DNA of 64,000 nucleotides from Triglochin maritima (GCA_963682175.1 OY821787.1:26266501-26330500), one strand, 5' to 3'; counted from the first letter of the stretch, positions 31,975 through 44,624 are shown. The notes: generated by a model not told the origin, from the letters alone. Translations and numbers: made by a program.

Positions 31975-34620
31975 TGAAGTGCATGAGTAGATGGTTAGAC
32001 ACTTCATTTGATAAGTGGTTATAGTCAACCAAAATTACTTCCAGATGGAGCTTGTTTGCCAAAGGGCACATATGAGACGAAGAATTTGGTTGCCACTTGG
32101 GGTTTCATTATGAGAATATCTATATGTACAAGAATCATTGCACATTGTATTGGAAAGAGAACGAGAATGCCGATCCATGTTTTGTGTGCAACGAATCTCG
32201 TTGGGTAACCGTTCATGGGGAAGATGAGGTAGAAACCCAAATTCTTCATACCCAAAAGGAAAAAGAATTCCAGTGGCAGTCTTTCGACACTTCCCCCCTA
32301 AACCAAGGCTTCGCATGTTATATCTCACCGTTGATATTGCTAACTTGATGAGATGGCATGTGGAGGAACAAGAACGAGACAAAAAATTGCGTCATCTGGT
32401 AGATTCTGAGTGTTTGGCTGAGTTGTACAACAAACATCCCCCTTTCACTTCAGAAATAAGAAATTTGAGGCTAGGTTTGGCCGCAGATGGGTTGCAACTA
32501 TTTAGCCAGACACAACACAGTATCTGGCATGTAATGCTCGTGTCTTATAATCTCCCGTCATGGATGAGTATGAAGCATCAGTTCTTCATGATGTCGCTCA
32601 TCATACCTGCTTATCCTGGCAACATGCTAGATGTTTGTTTGCAATCACTTGTCGAATGGCAAATAACTCAGTTATGTTTCACGCTGAGAGTTGCCTTGTT
32701 GTGGACTATAAATGACTTCCCTGTGTATGGTAATTTGAGTGGTTGGATGGCCAGAGGGTATATGACATGTCCCTACTATATGGAAGATACTCATTCTATT
32801 TATCTAAAACATAGTGACAAGAATTGTTGTTTGAGTCACCATCGGTGGCTTTATAAAGATAACCATTGGAGGAGAAATAAGAGAGCATTTGATGGAAAAG
32901 AGGAACACAAAACTCCACCAGAATACAAATCTGGGAAGAAGTTCTTGAAATTTTGCAAAGTTGTTATCTGGGTAACTACAATAACTGCACTAAGGGAAGT
33001 ATATTTTTCCAGTTACCGTATTGGAAAGATCTTCTAGTTTGACACAATATTGATGTAATGCACACAGAGTGGAATGTGTGTGACAGTTTATTGAAGACAA
33101 TATTGTCCCAAAAAGTAAACAAATATAATGAAAATTTAAGAAGAGACGTACATGCAATGGGTATAAGAAGGGACCTACATGTGGGTCGTAGTGTCGACGG
33201 TAAAACGATCTATCCACCTGCTTCTTTCTGGATGAGCACTGCTGAGAAGAAAATTTTCTGTAATGTTTTTTCATTCAGTAAAGCTACCATATGGGTATTC
33301 ATCCAACATAGCGTGCTATGTAAACCTGAAGAAGTTCAAGATTGGCTCACTAAAGAGTCACGATCATCACATATTGATGCAAGAGTTGTCTTCCTTGACC
33401 ATAAAAGAAAGAGTAACGAAGTTAAATAACTCTGAGAAATAGTCATTAACCCGAGTCAGATTTTTTGCACTTTGTGTTCTTAAGTAAGCACCACTGAAGA
33501 TTTTGAATGTCTGAAAAGGAACATTGGTATCATTTTATGTTGGATGGAGATGATATTTCCACCAAATTGTTTGATGTTATGTTGCATCTACCTATTCAGT
33601 TTGCTTGAGAGGCACGATTGGCAGGTTCGATAGACTGTCGTTGAATGTTTCCGTTCAAAAGATATATGTATAGGTTAAAATCATATGCTTCAAATAGATA
33701 TAGACTTCAAAGATTATTTGTTGAAGACATTTTGGCCTAGGAGTGCACTACCTTTTGCTCTAGATATTTGTAGAGTGTAGAGATAGTTTTTAATAAACCT
33801 TCCAGGAACGATGGAGGTGAAAGACCCTTAGGTGAGGGTCGAAGGATTGTTCTAGATGCTCTTGATCTAAAGAAAGCTCAAAATTGGGTGTTGAATAACA
33901 ACACCATTTTAATGAATATCAATAGTAAATGAAAAAAGTATTTTTACTTTGGTCATATTTATCTAATGTGATTATTTCATCGTTAACGATGAAAATTGGA
34001 TCTTGCAGACGCTTTAACCGTTACAATGCATTCATGGGAGTAGGAGTACATCGTAATCGACGACAACAATCGAATACATGACATATAAACTTTAGTGATT
34101 GATTCAGGGGGACCAATCGAAATGAAAACACTAAAAGTGTGAAATCCAAGCACTTGCCCCAGGTCCAAACACTATGAGAAGGAGGTATTCGGGATACATT
34201 ATCAACGGGTTTAGGTTTCGCACAAAGAAATCTGAGTCCAAAGGGAAACCCTAAAATTGTGGAGTATTTGTGAATGCCAGAATAGAAAGTTACTCAGCAA
34301 CACAAGATAACAATCTTGTCAATGTATCAGTCGACTACTTTGTGTATTGCAAGACATAATCACTTTTTACAACTACGGTGATGTGAATATGTTTTGTTAA
34401 AGTGCAAGTGGTACGACATTCTCAGACTATACAACTAGAAGCGACGAATATGGGTTCACGTTGGTGAACGCGAATAAATTTCTGAAATTGGAAGAACCAT
34501 TTGTACTTGCATTCCAAGGGGAGCAACTTTTTTATGTTGCAGGGCCAACTAAAGAGCATGATAGGACCAATGGTTAGTGGTTGTGCGAATGTTGCTGAGA
34601 CATTTATATAGCATGGAGGA
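31975..34620 (+). pseudogene. CACTA TNP2 transposase, decayed
   Basis: Reading through several frames gives the classical order of TNP2 blocks: LPDGACLPKGTYETKNLV, CTLYWKENENADPCFVC, an MLYLTVDIANLMRWH block, RNLRLGLAADGLQLFS, LVSYNLPSWMSMKHQFFMMS, ALLWTINDFPVYGNLSGW, HHRWLYKDNHWRRNKRAFDG, then MGIRRDLHVG and EKKIFCNV, and a distant C-terminal block near 34490-34570 (PFVLAFQGEQLFYV). At least four frameshifts and several stops are visible. TNP2 is the CACTA transposase that cuts element ends. The 5' end begins abruptly in a copia leader, so this is a separate, older fragment from the 3' end at 28236-30326. Confidence 0.85.
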
Positions 34621-34922
34621 CAAAGCATCCAAACTTCTTGAGTACGGTCGAGGAAATCTTGTAGAAGATAGAGTCCAATTAGACGATATTAATTTGGCAG
34701 GTGGTAGAGTAGTGCACATTTTAACATCTACGATCAGGATTGTAATGAAACTATTGTTGGAATTATTTGATTTGTAGTTTAAAATTTATTAGGCGATTGA
34801 TGATAAATTACAGAACTTCGGAATTTAGGTATTGTTGGCTTTTAGGCCTTAATCTATATTAATTTTGATGATTAATCAAACTAATCTTAATCAATCAACC
34901 TAATCAATCAAAGTAAGCAAAC
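34621..34922. other. Non-coding junction sequence
   Basis: AT-rich sequence between the CACTA remnant and the Athila-like element. It includes several AATCAATC words near 34870-34915. No gene seen. Confidence 0.45.
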
Positions 34923-35492
34923 ATGATTACATGCATTGCATACATACTTGTATACTTGGATACTGAACCTGTGCCAAACCCACTTGGACAAATTCCTGTC
35001 ATTCTAAGGCGACCATTCCTTGCGACTTCCAATGCATTGATCAATTGTCGCAATGGTCTGATGCACTTGACTTGTGGTAGTCAATGCGCTGATTTCAACA
35101 TCTTCACCATCGGCAAGAAGCCATGTACCTTCAATGACCCTGTTCGGGTCAACCTTATCCAGGGTGTGGATGAAATTGAAGTTGAGGGCACCTTCAAGTA
35201 CTTCAGAGAATTGTTCGATGAAGATGTTGAAGGTGGTGAAGATGTTTCACCTGGGCTGGCACAAGAAGGTGCCTTATGTTCTGATCATGTGGCCTCAGTG
35301 CCACCTACTTTTGATCGTGTGGCCTTTGAGCCACATTCTTCTGATCTTGTGGCCCTTGAGCCACATCCTTTTGATTATGTGGCCCTTGAGCCACAACCTT
35401 TCGATCATGTGGCTTTTGAGCCACAAGATACCATTTTTATGGCCTCTGGGCCACATCATCTTCATTCTGTATCTACTGAGGACCCCATGTAG
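34923..35492 (+). CDS. Athila-like protease-region protein with a repetitive tail
   Basis: 189 codons in the frame shown; the ATG is only the first available one because the 5' part is lost. Residues 20-75 carry IPVILRRPFLATSNALINCR and NGLMHLTCG, the block that ends the aspartic protease domain in Athila-type gag-pol proteins. The tail (about residues 120-175) consists of five imperfect 10-residue units such as DLVALEPHPF. After this the frame ends at a TAG where a full element would continue to reverse transcriptase. Confidence 0.6.
   Translation: MITCIAYILVYLDTEPVPNPLGQIPVILRRPFLATSNALINCRNGLMHLTCGSQCADFNIFTIGKKPCTFNDPVRVNLIQGVDEIEVEGTFKYFRELFDEDVEGGEDVSPGLAQEGALCSDHVASVPPTFDRVAFEPHSSDLVALEPHPFDYVALEPQPFDHVAFEPQDTIFMASGPHHLHSVSTEDPM
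35281..35462 (+). repeat. 30-bp tandem repeats with internal inverted GTGGC/GCCAC
   Basis: Five to six imperfect 30-bp units. Each holds GTGGC and GCCAC about 10 bp apart, for example GTGGCCCTTGAGCCAC, and so could form a small hairpin. They are in frame with the protein above. Confidence 0.75.
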
Positions 35493-35499
35493 GTTAAGA

Positions 35500-37254
35500 A
35501 TCAACCGCCTGATACCCTTCAACCTGATAGAGGTTCATCTCTCATTCATGCCTCCTATCTTCCTCACTCTCAAGAGGCATCAAACGACCACAACGCTTAT
35601 AAGGGTATCAGGTGGTCAAGCAATTCTGATTTGTATGTCGTGAGCCCATGCATGTGCATTTTTTGGCTCGAGAGATGACGGGTTCCCATTTGATGTCCCT
35701 TGACATATTAAGATGGGAGCCCATTTTTGTACATAGTTATAATAAAAAAAAGTATAATAAAAGACTCCTTCAGTGGGCATCGATTGTTGTGGGCTCCAAC
35801 CCTAGAGTATTTGGGCCCCATTTCTTTCATGTATTTGTATCCCTTCCTTTGCAACTCACAGGTTTTGAGGGAATTTGGGTTGTGTCCATCAACATAACCA
35901 CAAACTTCCTTTTTGCGCTTCATGTTGGTGAGATCTTTCCTTTTTCATGCATAAATCCATGTAGTCTTTTGCTCACATTCATTGAGGACAATGCATGAAG
36001 TAGGTGTGGGGGGAGTGTTTTACGTGTGTACATAGTTGAGTCTTTTTCCTTCGATTTTATTTTCTTTTGTGTGCATTATTAGGGTCATGTTAGTGTGCTG
36101 CATTTAATATCGATATATCTGCTTGCCATGATCATTGGGTGACTTGTCTTCTTTTGCTTGCCTAGTGCTTGAAAATTTTCACATTTCTTTCAAAATCTTC
36201 ATTTTTTTGCGAAAGAAAATGTTTTTTGGTTTTTGTGTGTGTTTAGCATGTGCACAACCGTTGAGAGGCAAAGTCAAAAGAAAGCTCCCAAAATTTTCTT
36301 GAACTTGATGCATTAGGATATTTAGTATAGTGGCTTTAGTATTTATCGAGTCGTTAGGATACACCACAGTTTTCCCTTGGGGATGAGTAATCATAGGGTT
36401 TCAGTGCTCAAACATTTGAAGAAGTCCACCCTAAACCTATTGAGTCAATCATTCGTGTCTGTTAACTTAAGGAAGTTTGTTGTTATCAAGGACCCTTTAA
36501 ATCTTGTTGTGAGACATTAAGTGTAGGGGTTTTGGTTCATGTGTAGATAAGAAATAAGTGAGTAGGTGTTCTCTCTTCTCGCACGACTCCTATCACTCAG
36601 GAAAGTAGGTCTGAGGGGACTTTGTGCCTGGTGCTTTCGAGTCATCTGACTTGGGATGTGCCGACCGAAATCTCGTTACACGGGTGGTAGGGATTGCCCT
36701 ATGTGGAGATTTGGGGAAATGTGTACGTGATAGTGTAAGTCATCATGGGCAATGATGCACGAAACCTGACCCTGGGAGAATGAAGCTCAAACTAATAAAA
36801 AGAAAAGAAAAAAAATGAGAAAAAAACAAAAAGAAAAAAAAATGCAAATAAGAACCTTAATGGACTTTACACTTTGTATCACTCGAGGATGTTGAGGTTG
36901 TTCATGTCTTTCACTTAATTCCTTATTTAACTTGCACGAATGGTTCATTAGATTAGGTGTGTGGACTGATTACCTAGATAGAGTCGGCCCGTAGGATTAC
37001 TGCGTCCAATGATCGACAAAATTTGTCCAACGAGTCGAGTGTCTAGATTGAATAATGCATCTTGTTCGGATTTTGTGGGTATATCCGCTGAAAACCCTCA
37101 GGAGACAACACTCCTCCTCCTTGGCAACAAGGAGGTTTAACGGCTTGTTGCATGTGCTAAGTGCAACCGTGATTCCTACAAAAGTGAGTTAGGATTTTTT
37201 GTTTCTAGTTTGCTTTTCTCTTTCTTTGTTTTGCTCGGGACTAGCAAAAACTTA
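35500..37254 (+). other. Athila-like 3' untranslated region
   Basis: No long open frame of known type. It contains the ACATTCATTGAGGACAATGC and TGTGGGGGGAGTG blocks at about 35976-36016 that follow integrase in Athila-type elements, and an A-rich run near 36797-36845. Confidence 0.6.
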
Positions 37255-37268
37255 GGTGTGGGGGTATT
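37255..37268 (+). other. Polypurine tract
   Basis: GTGTGGGGGTATT immediately upstream of the LTR start TGATTGACATC. Decayed versions flank LTR copies A and C. Confidence 0.75.
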
Positions 37269-38812
37269 TGATTGACATCATTTCATGCTTATATTTGTAT
37301 CTTATATCCATTATCTTATGCCTAAGCAATGCTACGTGACGAGTTTTATGTTTGAATTTCAGAAATAAAGAGGTTTGAAGAGAAGAGCCATGAAAGGACC
37401 CAAAAGCAGGAAAAATGACTTAATTGTGAGACCTGGGGACTGAGATGTAAGGGAGAAGGACCTGAACGTAAGACCGAAGGATCTAAGAGCAAAACAGAAA
37501 ACTTCACACCATCATGGGGAGTATTTTGACAATTCGATTCGGGTCGGAGTTCCAGTAAATGAACTAGATGCATCCAAGACCAACAAATACATCAACACAA
37601 GCCCACAACAAAAATGAGCCCGATCCAGAACTAAGAGACCGCCAATTGGCGGTCTGTTTGGCTCCGGATCCGCTCATATTTGGCGGGCACGAGTATTAGT
37701 GTATTCTTAGTCTATTTTTGGTATTTGTTTAGTCCTACATCGGGGGATTGTCCCGGATTAGCTTTTTCCATGCTTATAAATAGAACTCTTCACCTTCTAT
37801 TGTACATATCTCTCTCTTGGTGGCCTTCTTCCCTGCTAAGAGTGAAGCCTTGAAGCAAAACTCTGGTGGAGGAAGGGCTGCTTGTATTGAGTGAGTTAAT
37901 AATAGATGTTTTTCCTTTAATTGTGTTGTTTCTCTCTTAGTTTAATTTCCTTTCATATGCATGCTTGTTTGTTTTGTTTTATGCTTCTTTAATATTTCTT
38001 GCTTGATTAATGTAGTTTCATTTCAGTATAATGCTTCATTTTGTTAGAGTAGTTAGTTTAAATATGTGTGAGTAGTTCCATCCCCATTTGGGGGGTGGAG
38101 AAATATGTGATATGATCATGTAGTGTATTAAGTATGTGTTATCTTAATACCTTGAGCTTTATATGATTTCCAGAACCATCTAATGGGTTTTCAATCTTAT
38201 CTTTGATATGCTAATGCTCTTGAATGAAACTTAGTTTATGCTTTGATTAGTGGACCTATTTTATGGGGAATGATAAGGTTAGGATATGAATGGAATTAAT
38301 ATTGGAAACACAATTTGTAGTGTATGTACTCTTGTTGCCTTTACCTTATTTAATGTCTTGTATGTTTTAATGATATTGGGTTATCTTAATTCATGTGGAG
38401 GCATAGTAGGGTCTACTCTTTATACATGAGTTCATTTAGCTTCATTCTAATTATTGTCTTGTATGTTTAATGACGTAGTCTTATCTTAATTCATGTGGAG
38501 GTAAAGTTGGATGTAGTTTTATGATTTCATGCACTACATGTTGTGAGGAGCTTAATTGGACACACACACACACACATCTTTCTATTCACATTATTTCTCT
38601 ACCCCCTATGGGGTTTAGTTTTATTGCTTCTCTTCCTTTCCTTTTTGAATTGTAGTGTAGTTTAGTGTAATCAACCTCTCTCTCTCTCTCCTTTCTTTAC
38701 CACTCGCCTTCGCACAAACCAATAGTCGACACACCTCCCAGTGGACGACCCGTATTTGGTACCGTTTCAACGCGGTCGTGCACTTGCCGTTTAATATAAA
38801 ACGAATCAATAA
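37269..38812 (+). repeat. Athila-like 3' LTR, copy D
   Basis: 1544 bp, begins TGATTGACAT and ends at a slightly decayed TCAATAA (TCAATCA in copy E). It is the most complete reference copy in the window. It holds a 20-bp perfect palindrome at 37636-37655 with core GACCGCCAATTGGCGGTC, a TATA-like TATAAATAG near 37776, and CA/TG microsatellites near 38560. Confidence 0.85.
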
Positions 38813-40752
38813 TTACGCTTCATATAGGTGCATCCAACATGAGTAGGGGTTGTGGTTCCACAGAACTTCTGGAGGATTGGAACTCGACAACTTTTGTTGA
38901 GATTGATTTTAAACCGGAACACTTCGGTTAGTTCATTTTGTTGGACTGTTTGGAAAGAAAAAAGAACATGATATTTTGACAATCGTTGACATCATATTTG
39001 GAACTTCTTAACAACTGTTTTGATTTATTTGAACTTTTGACAGAGACCTTAAAAAGACAAGGTAGTATCGTCAACAGACTTTGGGAATCAAGCGCGCACA
39101 CAACACTGCTCTTAGCTCTCCACATAGTGCTATCCCAATGCAGCTAGAAAATCTGACAAGCTTTCTAGACCCTCACGACAGCATTGCGAGAGTCTCCCGG
39201 GGGCGTAGTGAAGTGGTTAGAGGTGAATGCGTAAAAATGCATATTCGAAATCTCACTCCTCATGTCAAACGTTCCCTGTGCAAACGGTGTAGACCACCTC
39301 CAGTTTAAAATCATAGCCCGTCTAACCTAAGTTGGGGCGGGTGTCGGAGAATTATGGATCACAAAAAAACCCAGTGTTGCCAACATGTGAATCTGGTTGT
39401 GGAAAGTGTGGGAGAGAATGCATTTGGATCACGAGGGAATGATGGATGCTAGACCTCTACTGTTTTGGGACAAGGGTCCTCTCCGATTCTTAGAGAATTT
39501 GAGAGGTCCAATTCTTTGAATCTCAACCATACAAAGGTAAATGGAGGGTGGAGATGCTTTAACTTCATAAAAGTAAATTTATGTGGTATTGTTGTTATCT
39601 ACCAGGACTCTATGACACAATTAAACCAATATAAAAACAATGGTGTGTATGCTTGATGTTGGCGTGAGAGTACTTTTTTTATACAATTTTATTATTTTCG
39701 TGACACCAAGAAATATAAATTTTCACTCTTCCAGCATTGTTGATTCGTATGTGCATAATAATATTGCAGTCAAAGTTTTACTTACAGAATTTACATTTTT
39801 AGTTTTGTCTTCCATTGAATGGCTGGTTTACAAACCTGGGCTCAGACAGAACTCTTGTAGGAGGAAATATTTGGGGGAACAAATGATAATTTGATAACAT
39901 ATTGGTATGTGGAATAGACGCGGTGCTAAAACATGAAATAATAGCGTGGTGGACCCTTTTTTGAGTTCCGCCTTCTATAACGTATATGACTTGGATAGTA
40001 TTTGAATTACATCAAAATTCTAATTTGTATCTACGAAAACATAAAATTAATATTCATGTTTGTATTCTGTTCACCATTATACCTTGACGTAGAACAATAA
40101 TAATACTGTACAAAAAAGATCCCTACTTAACAATATAAATACGAAGTATGGTAATTTAATTTTTAATTAATTCCATAACTAGTATGTTAAAAATAAAATG
40201 GTAATGCTTGAGCTGTTGAGCCAAATTACTCTTTTGATGTTCAAACACCTTTTTCTGTAGTAACGTTACAACAGCTTGTTGTCATTTGTCACCTACAGGC
40301 TGTGAATTCTTATAATATATTTATTTGGGATATTTACAGTTTTTTACAGATGGAAAACGTCAAAATTACCAAAATACACTTCAAAAATTTAAATTTACAG
40401 TGGTGCACTCGAAAAACTTATAAAATTACAATGGTGCATCTGTAACTGACGTAGCTAGTATCAGTCAAATTTAAATTCGACAAACGTTTGATTACACAAT
40501 TTAATTATCCTTTAATTAAATGAATATTTATATTGGTACACTCAGAAAACATTGAAATTGCAGAAATACACCCAAAAGTTTGAATTTACAGTAGCGCACT
40601 CGAAAAACTTATGAAATTTACAGTGGGTTGTTTCTTCTGTAGGTTGGGAATGGATTTGATTTCCGCAAGTTTCCGATGTGGGACTAATTGGATTTTACAA
40701 TGTAGGCTTACATATTAAAGGATAATATATTTATGATAACGTGTACTTTCAG
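38813..40752. other. Non-coding sequence with minor repeats
   Basis: No gene recognised; short open frames near 39081-39894 have no family resemblance. It contains a possible tRNA-derived SINE (39195-39330) and two direct copies of a segment with TTACAGT..GCACTCGAAAAACTTAT at about 40393-40440 and 40580-40627. It ends with GTACC, the target duplication of the next solo LTR. Confidence 0.5.
39195..39330 (+). repeat. Possible tRNA-derived SINE
   Basis: GCGTAGTGAAGTGGTTAGAG resembles a pol III A box, and TTCGAAATCTC about 35 bp later resembles a B box, in tRNA-like spacing. No clear poly(T)/poly(A) tail or target duplication is visible. Low certainty. Confidence 0.35.
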
Positions 40753-41403
40753 GTACCTGATTGACATAACTTCATGCTTATATTTGTATCTTATATCCAT
40801 TATCTTAAACCTAAGCAATGCTACGTGACGAGTTTTATGTTTAGTTTTCAGGAATAAATAGGTTTGAAGAGATGAAGCATAAAAGGACCCAAAAGCTGGG
40901 AAAAATGACTGAATTGTGAGATCTGGGGACTAAGATGCAAGAGAGAAGGACATGAATGTAAGGAGAATGACCTAAGAGCAAAACAGAATACTCCACACCA
41001 TCACGTGGAGTATTTTAGCAATTCAATTCGGGTCGGAGCTCCAACAAACCAAGTAAATGCATCAAAGACCATAAAATATACCAAGAAAAGCCCACAACAA
41101 ATTCCAACTCGATCCAAAGTTTATGGACCGCCAATTGGCGGTCCAGATCACTTTGAATCCGCCCAAATTTCTCCAGCACATGTATTAGAGGATGTTTAGG
41201 CTATTTTTGGTATTTGTTAAGTCTCACATCGGGGGATTGTCCCGGATTACCTTTTTCTTTGGCTATAAATAGAACTCTTCACCTTCCATTGTATACATCT
41301 CCCTCTTTGGTTGTCATCTTCCCTAGTAAGAGTGAAGTTTTGAAGCAAAACTCTGGTAGAGGAACGGTTGCTTGTATTGAGTGAGTTAATAATAGATGTT
41401 TTT

Positions 41404-41446
41404 GGGAACTACTATTCGTCGCCGGAAAACTACTTAAATCGCCCCA
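41404..41446 (+). repeat. MULE left terminal inverted repeat
   Basis: 43 bp, matches the right end with few differences. Similarity continues more weakly through an AT-rich stretch with TTTTGCCC. Confidence 0.88.
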
Positions 41447-41557
41447 AAAATGACATTTTTGCCCTTAACAAATCAATTAATACCCATTTCATCCCGTGTC
41501 TTTAAACAAAGTGTTTGACTCAGTTTTACTCACATTCCTAGTACCAACACCACGAAA

Positions 41558-44500
41558 ATGTCTGGCGAAGCACCTGAATCCGGCAAGGTAACGGGGGCGG
41601 AATTTTTTTCCCGACTCGGACGTCTGGCTAAGCCGCGTCCACCCAGGTGGAGGCGTCTGGATAAGCTGCCTCCACATAGATGGAGGCGGTTTAGTCAGTC
41701 GCCTCCACCTATATGCATGTGTCTTAGATAGACGCCTCCACTAAGGTGAAGGCGTCTGGCTAACACGCCTTCACGTATGTGGAGGCGTGTTAGGCAGATG
41801 CCTCCACCTTGGTGGAGGCGGCTTAGTCACACCCCCGTTTTTTTTTAATTTTTTTTTAATTGTCTGTTAAATTCAATTTTTTCAGGTTCCGTTGCAAGAT
41901 TTCGGTGGTGATGGAGTAGATTACAGTGAGTTTTTTGACAGTAAATGAATATTTACAACAATCGAGGAAGCTTGTAAATGGGCGAAACAAGTTGCACTAG
42001 GAGCCAGATTTTTTTTGGTTATATCATCATACAAACCAAAAGCAGATAATCGGATGGATTGTTACATGAGATGTGATCGCAGACGTGAGATGAGTTCTCG
42101 TGATACGAGTATTGCACTGCGAAAGAATACGAAAAGAAAAGGTTGTGGTTATCGGTTTTTGGTAAAAGTGGTGGAGTGACGGGATCGTGATGGATGGGTC
42201 ATTGTTTCTAGTAGCATCTATGGGCAGCACAACCACCCACTTGCAGTTTATTAAGAGGGTCACCGACAGGTCAGCGGACTTAGTGCTGGGGCAAAACAAA
42301 TTGTTCATGATATGACAGAGGCACAAGCAAGACCCCGTAACATTTTGTTGGCGGTAAAGAAGAAATTCCCCCGACGATAATCCGAATCAAAGACACATTT
42401 ATAACTTCAGAGAGTACATGAGGAGGACGAAATCTGAAGACAGGAATCCCACGCAGCAGTTTCTCAGGGAGGTAGTGCAGCATAAGTATTTGCATTGGAT
42501 TGTGGCAGATGAAGAAACTAATGTCTTGACTCACGTATTTTTGGCACATCCGACTTCAGTTCAGTTGTTGCGTACATACCCATTCGTAATCTGTATGGAT
42601 TCGACGTATAAGACAAACAAGTACAAGATGCCTTTGTTTGAGATGGTTGGGGTTACTCCAACAAACATGAATTTCCTCGTCGGATATGCAATTTTGCAGG
42701 ACGAGACCGAGTCTAGTTACCGGTGGGTGTTGGAGGGGTTGCGAGATCTGTTATTGGATATTGTTAGCTTGACTGCAATAATTACGGACCGGGAGATGGG
42801 TCTGATGCGACCAGTGGCAGAGGTTTTTTCTGAGTCTACTCATTTACTATGCACCTGGCATATCAACAAAGATGTGTACAACTACGCATACCACGTATTC
42901 GGCAAGGACAAGCAGTCTGCAGAGAGTTTTAGGCGTGGAAGGTGGAGGATAGTCATGCTTTCTGATTCACAGATGCATTATGATAGAGCAGTCCGTAATC
43001 TGAAAGATTCTTACAAGTCCTGGCCAGTGCTGACGGAGTATGTGGAAGACACGTGGTTGGTGCATAAGAAAAAAAATGTGTTGAATTGGACGAATCAAGT
43101 TTTTCATTTCGGCAACACTACGAACTGCAGGTGGAAAGTGCACATTCGGCTCTGAAAGAGTGGATCACTACATCGACTGCCGCTCTCGACACTCTTTTCG
43201 ACCGCGTGAACTCGGCTATTGAAATGCAGCTGACGAATATTCGGAACTTTCTTTAAGATTCGAGACGTCGAATTGTGACAAACAACATAGGTCCTTTGTT
43301 TCATCATATAAATGGCCGAGTTTCACATCACGGTTTGTCGTTATTGACTCAGGAGTTGAAGAGAATGCATGACCTATGTGATGAAATTGAATATCGTTGT
43401 GGGTGTGCTTTCCTAACAACACATGGTATTCCTTGTGTCTGTACCATGTACGAGTGTTTGGCGTCAGGTGATGGAATTTATTTAGAGCAGATTCATTCAT
43501 TCTGGAAAACACTTGTTATCGGAGAAGGAGTCCCGATGTCAGAGTTTGTTGATCAGTCAGCACAAGACGTCGAGCATTTTCGGAAGCTAGTTGATGAGAT
43601 TTCGGAGAGCGACCCTAAAGTAATTCGTAGTGCCTCTCGTATTTTTACGAACAATTACACCCCGATCAGTCGAACTATGGAGAACTCGCAGAAAATATTA
43701 AGGTACGAGGTCGACCTAGGGGAAAGTCGACATGTCGGGACCCGAGTGCCTTCGAGTATGCTGAGCGAGGTCGTGGTCGGTCTGGCAGTAGTGGGAGCAG
43801 GGGTCGTCGTCGGTCTGGCAGTAGTGGGAGCAGGGGTCGTGGTCGGTCTTCTAATTCGTGTCGATCGTCCGTGAACACGGGCACAGGATCTTCTGGTATG
43901 ACGATATCTTTGTTGTTATTTAATATATATCAGTAATCTAGATGTGGTTGAATATATTATCTCCTAATTTTGTTGTTTTAATGAATTGTTATTTACCTAT
44001 CTTACAATGTCCGGACGGATTGACGTGGACAACTTCCCATATAATGATAGACTGTCAGGAATCATTTTACCATTTCTGGAAAGGTGGAATGACGTACGTG
44101 CTGATGACAACTATGGATTTCGATGTGTTGCCGATGTCTTCCATGGTGGTCAAGAGAACTGGTCGTACGCCCGTCGTGCGATTTCTAATGAGATAGGTGC
44201 ACATCCTATTTATGAGAGTGTCTATTTCGGCAATGTGGGAGAGGCTCGTCGACGAATTGATTGGGGCGGGGGAGCTTGTGGTGAGGATCATTATATGGAG
44301 GTTTGGGTCGACTTGTTCCCGATTGCTATTTTTTACAAGTGTGCGGTCATGTATTTCTCAATGGGAACGGATGATTCGTTGTTCCCGTGTTTTACTGTGC
44401 TATCTTGGGAGAGTCTGTCTGCCATGACGAGGCCTGTCAGAGAGTTGGTCATTGCTCATTTAGAGAGTTACAGACATTTTATTCGTTTGGAATTAGTTGA

Positions 44501-44624
44501 TAATTTCCCAGTACCTCCTATAGCGACCTTATGGTATCAAATGCGAGATGAGAGTGTTGTTGGATGGGAGGATCAGTACGAAAGTAGGATGAAGTATTGG
44601 AACTGGTTACATAGTACATTTTGA
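41558..44624 (+). pseudogene. MURA-type transposase joined to an OTU-like protease
   Basis: A short first exon (41558-41587, MSGEAPESGK) ends at a GTAACG donor; exon 2 starts at 41886 after TTTTCAG. Blocks in order: FAR1-like DNA-binding region (FTTIEEACKWAKQVAL, near 41950); MULE transposase core at 42418-43155 with VICMDSTYKTNKYKMPLFEM, the ITDREMGLM catalytic region and LLCTWHI; SWIM-type zinc finger near 43400 (CGCAFLTTHGIPCVC); an RGRPRGK basic tail with a duplicated SGSSGSRGR stretch near 43710-43860; then, after a probable intron, an OTU-like domain at about 44008-44624. The OTU active site, normally DGNCGF, reads DDNYGF, so the catalytic Cys is Tyr. Stops at 41946 and near 42178 and several frameshifts show the copy is dead. 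Fused OTU domains are known in plant MULEs; the fusion is inferred here from order and strand. Confidence 0.82.
41600..41835. repeat. Inverted-repeat array in the transposase first intron
   Basis: About six blocks in which GCCTCCAC and GTGGAGGCG face each other, for example CCTCCACCTTGGTGGAGG near 41800, linked by GTCTGGCTAA-type spacers. Related words (GGCGTCT, AGACGCC) fill the first intron of the gene at the other end (57130-57260). Confidence 0.75.

Larger units (their letters stand above)
34923..38812 (+). mobile_element. 3' part of an Athila-like gypsy element lacking RT and integrase
   Basis: Contains a protease-region reading frame, a long 3' UTR with the typical ATTGAGGACAATGCATGAAG and GTGTGGGGGGAGTG blocks, a polypurine tract and one LTR. 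Between the protease region (to 35492) and the UTR (from about 35500) there is no reverse transcriptase, RNase H or integrase, so it derives from an internally deleted or non-autonomous form. The 5' part is missing. Confidence 0.75.

Noticed and set aside
39081..39894. Short open frames between LTR copies D and E
   Set aside because: No motif recognised; one covers the possible SINE. Nothing supports a gene.
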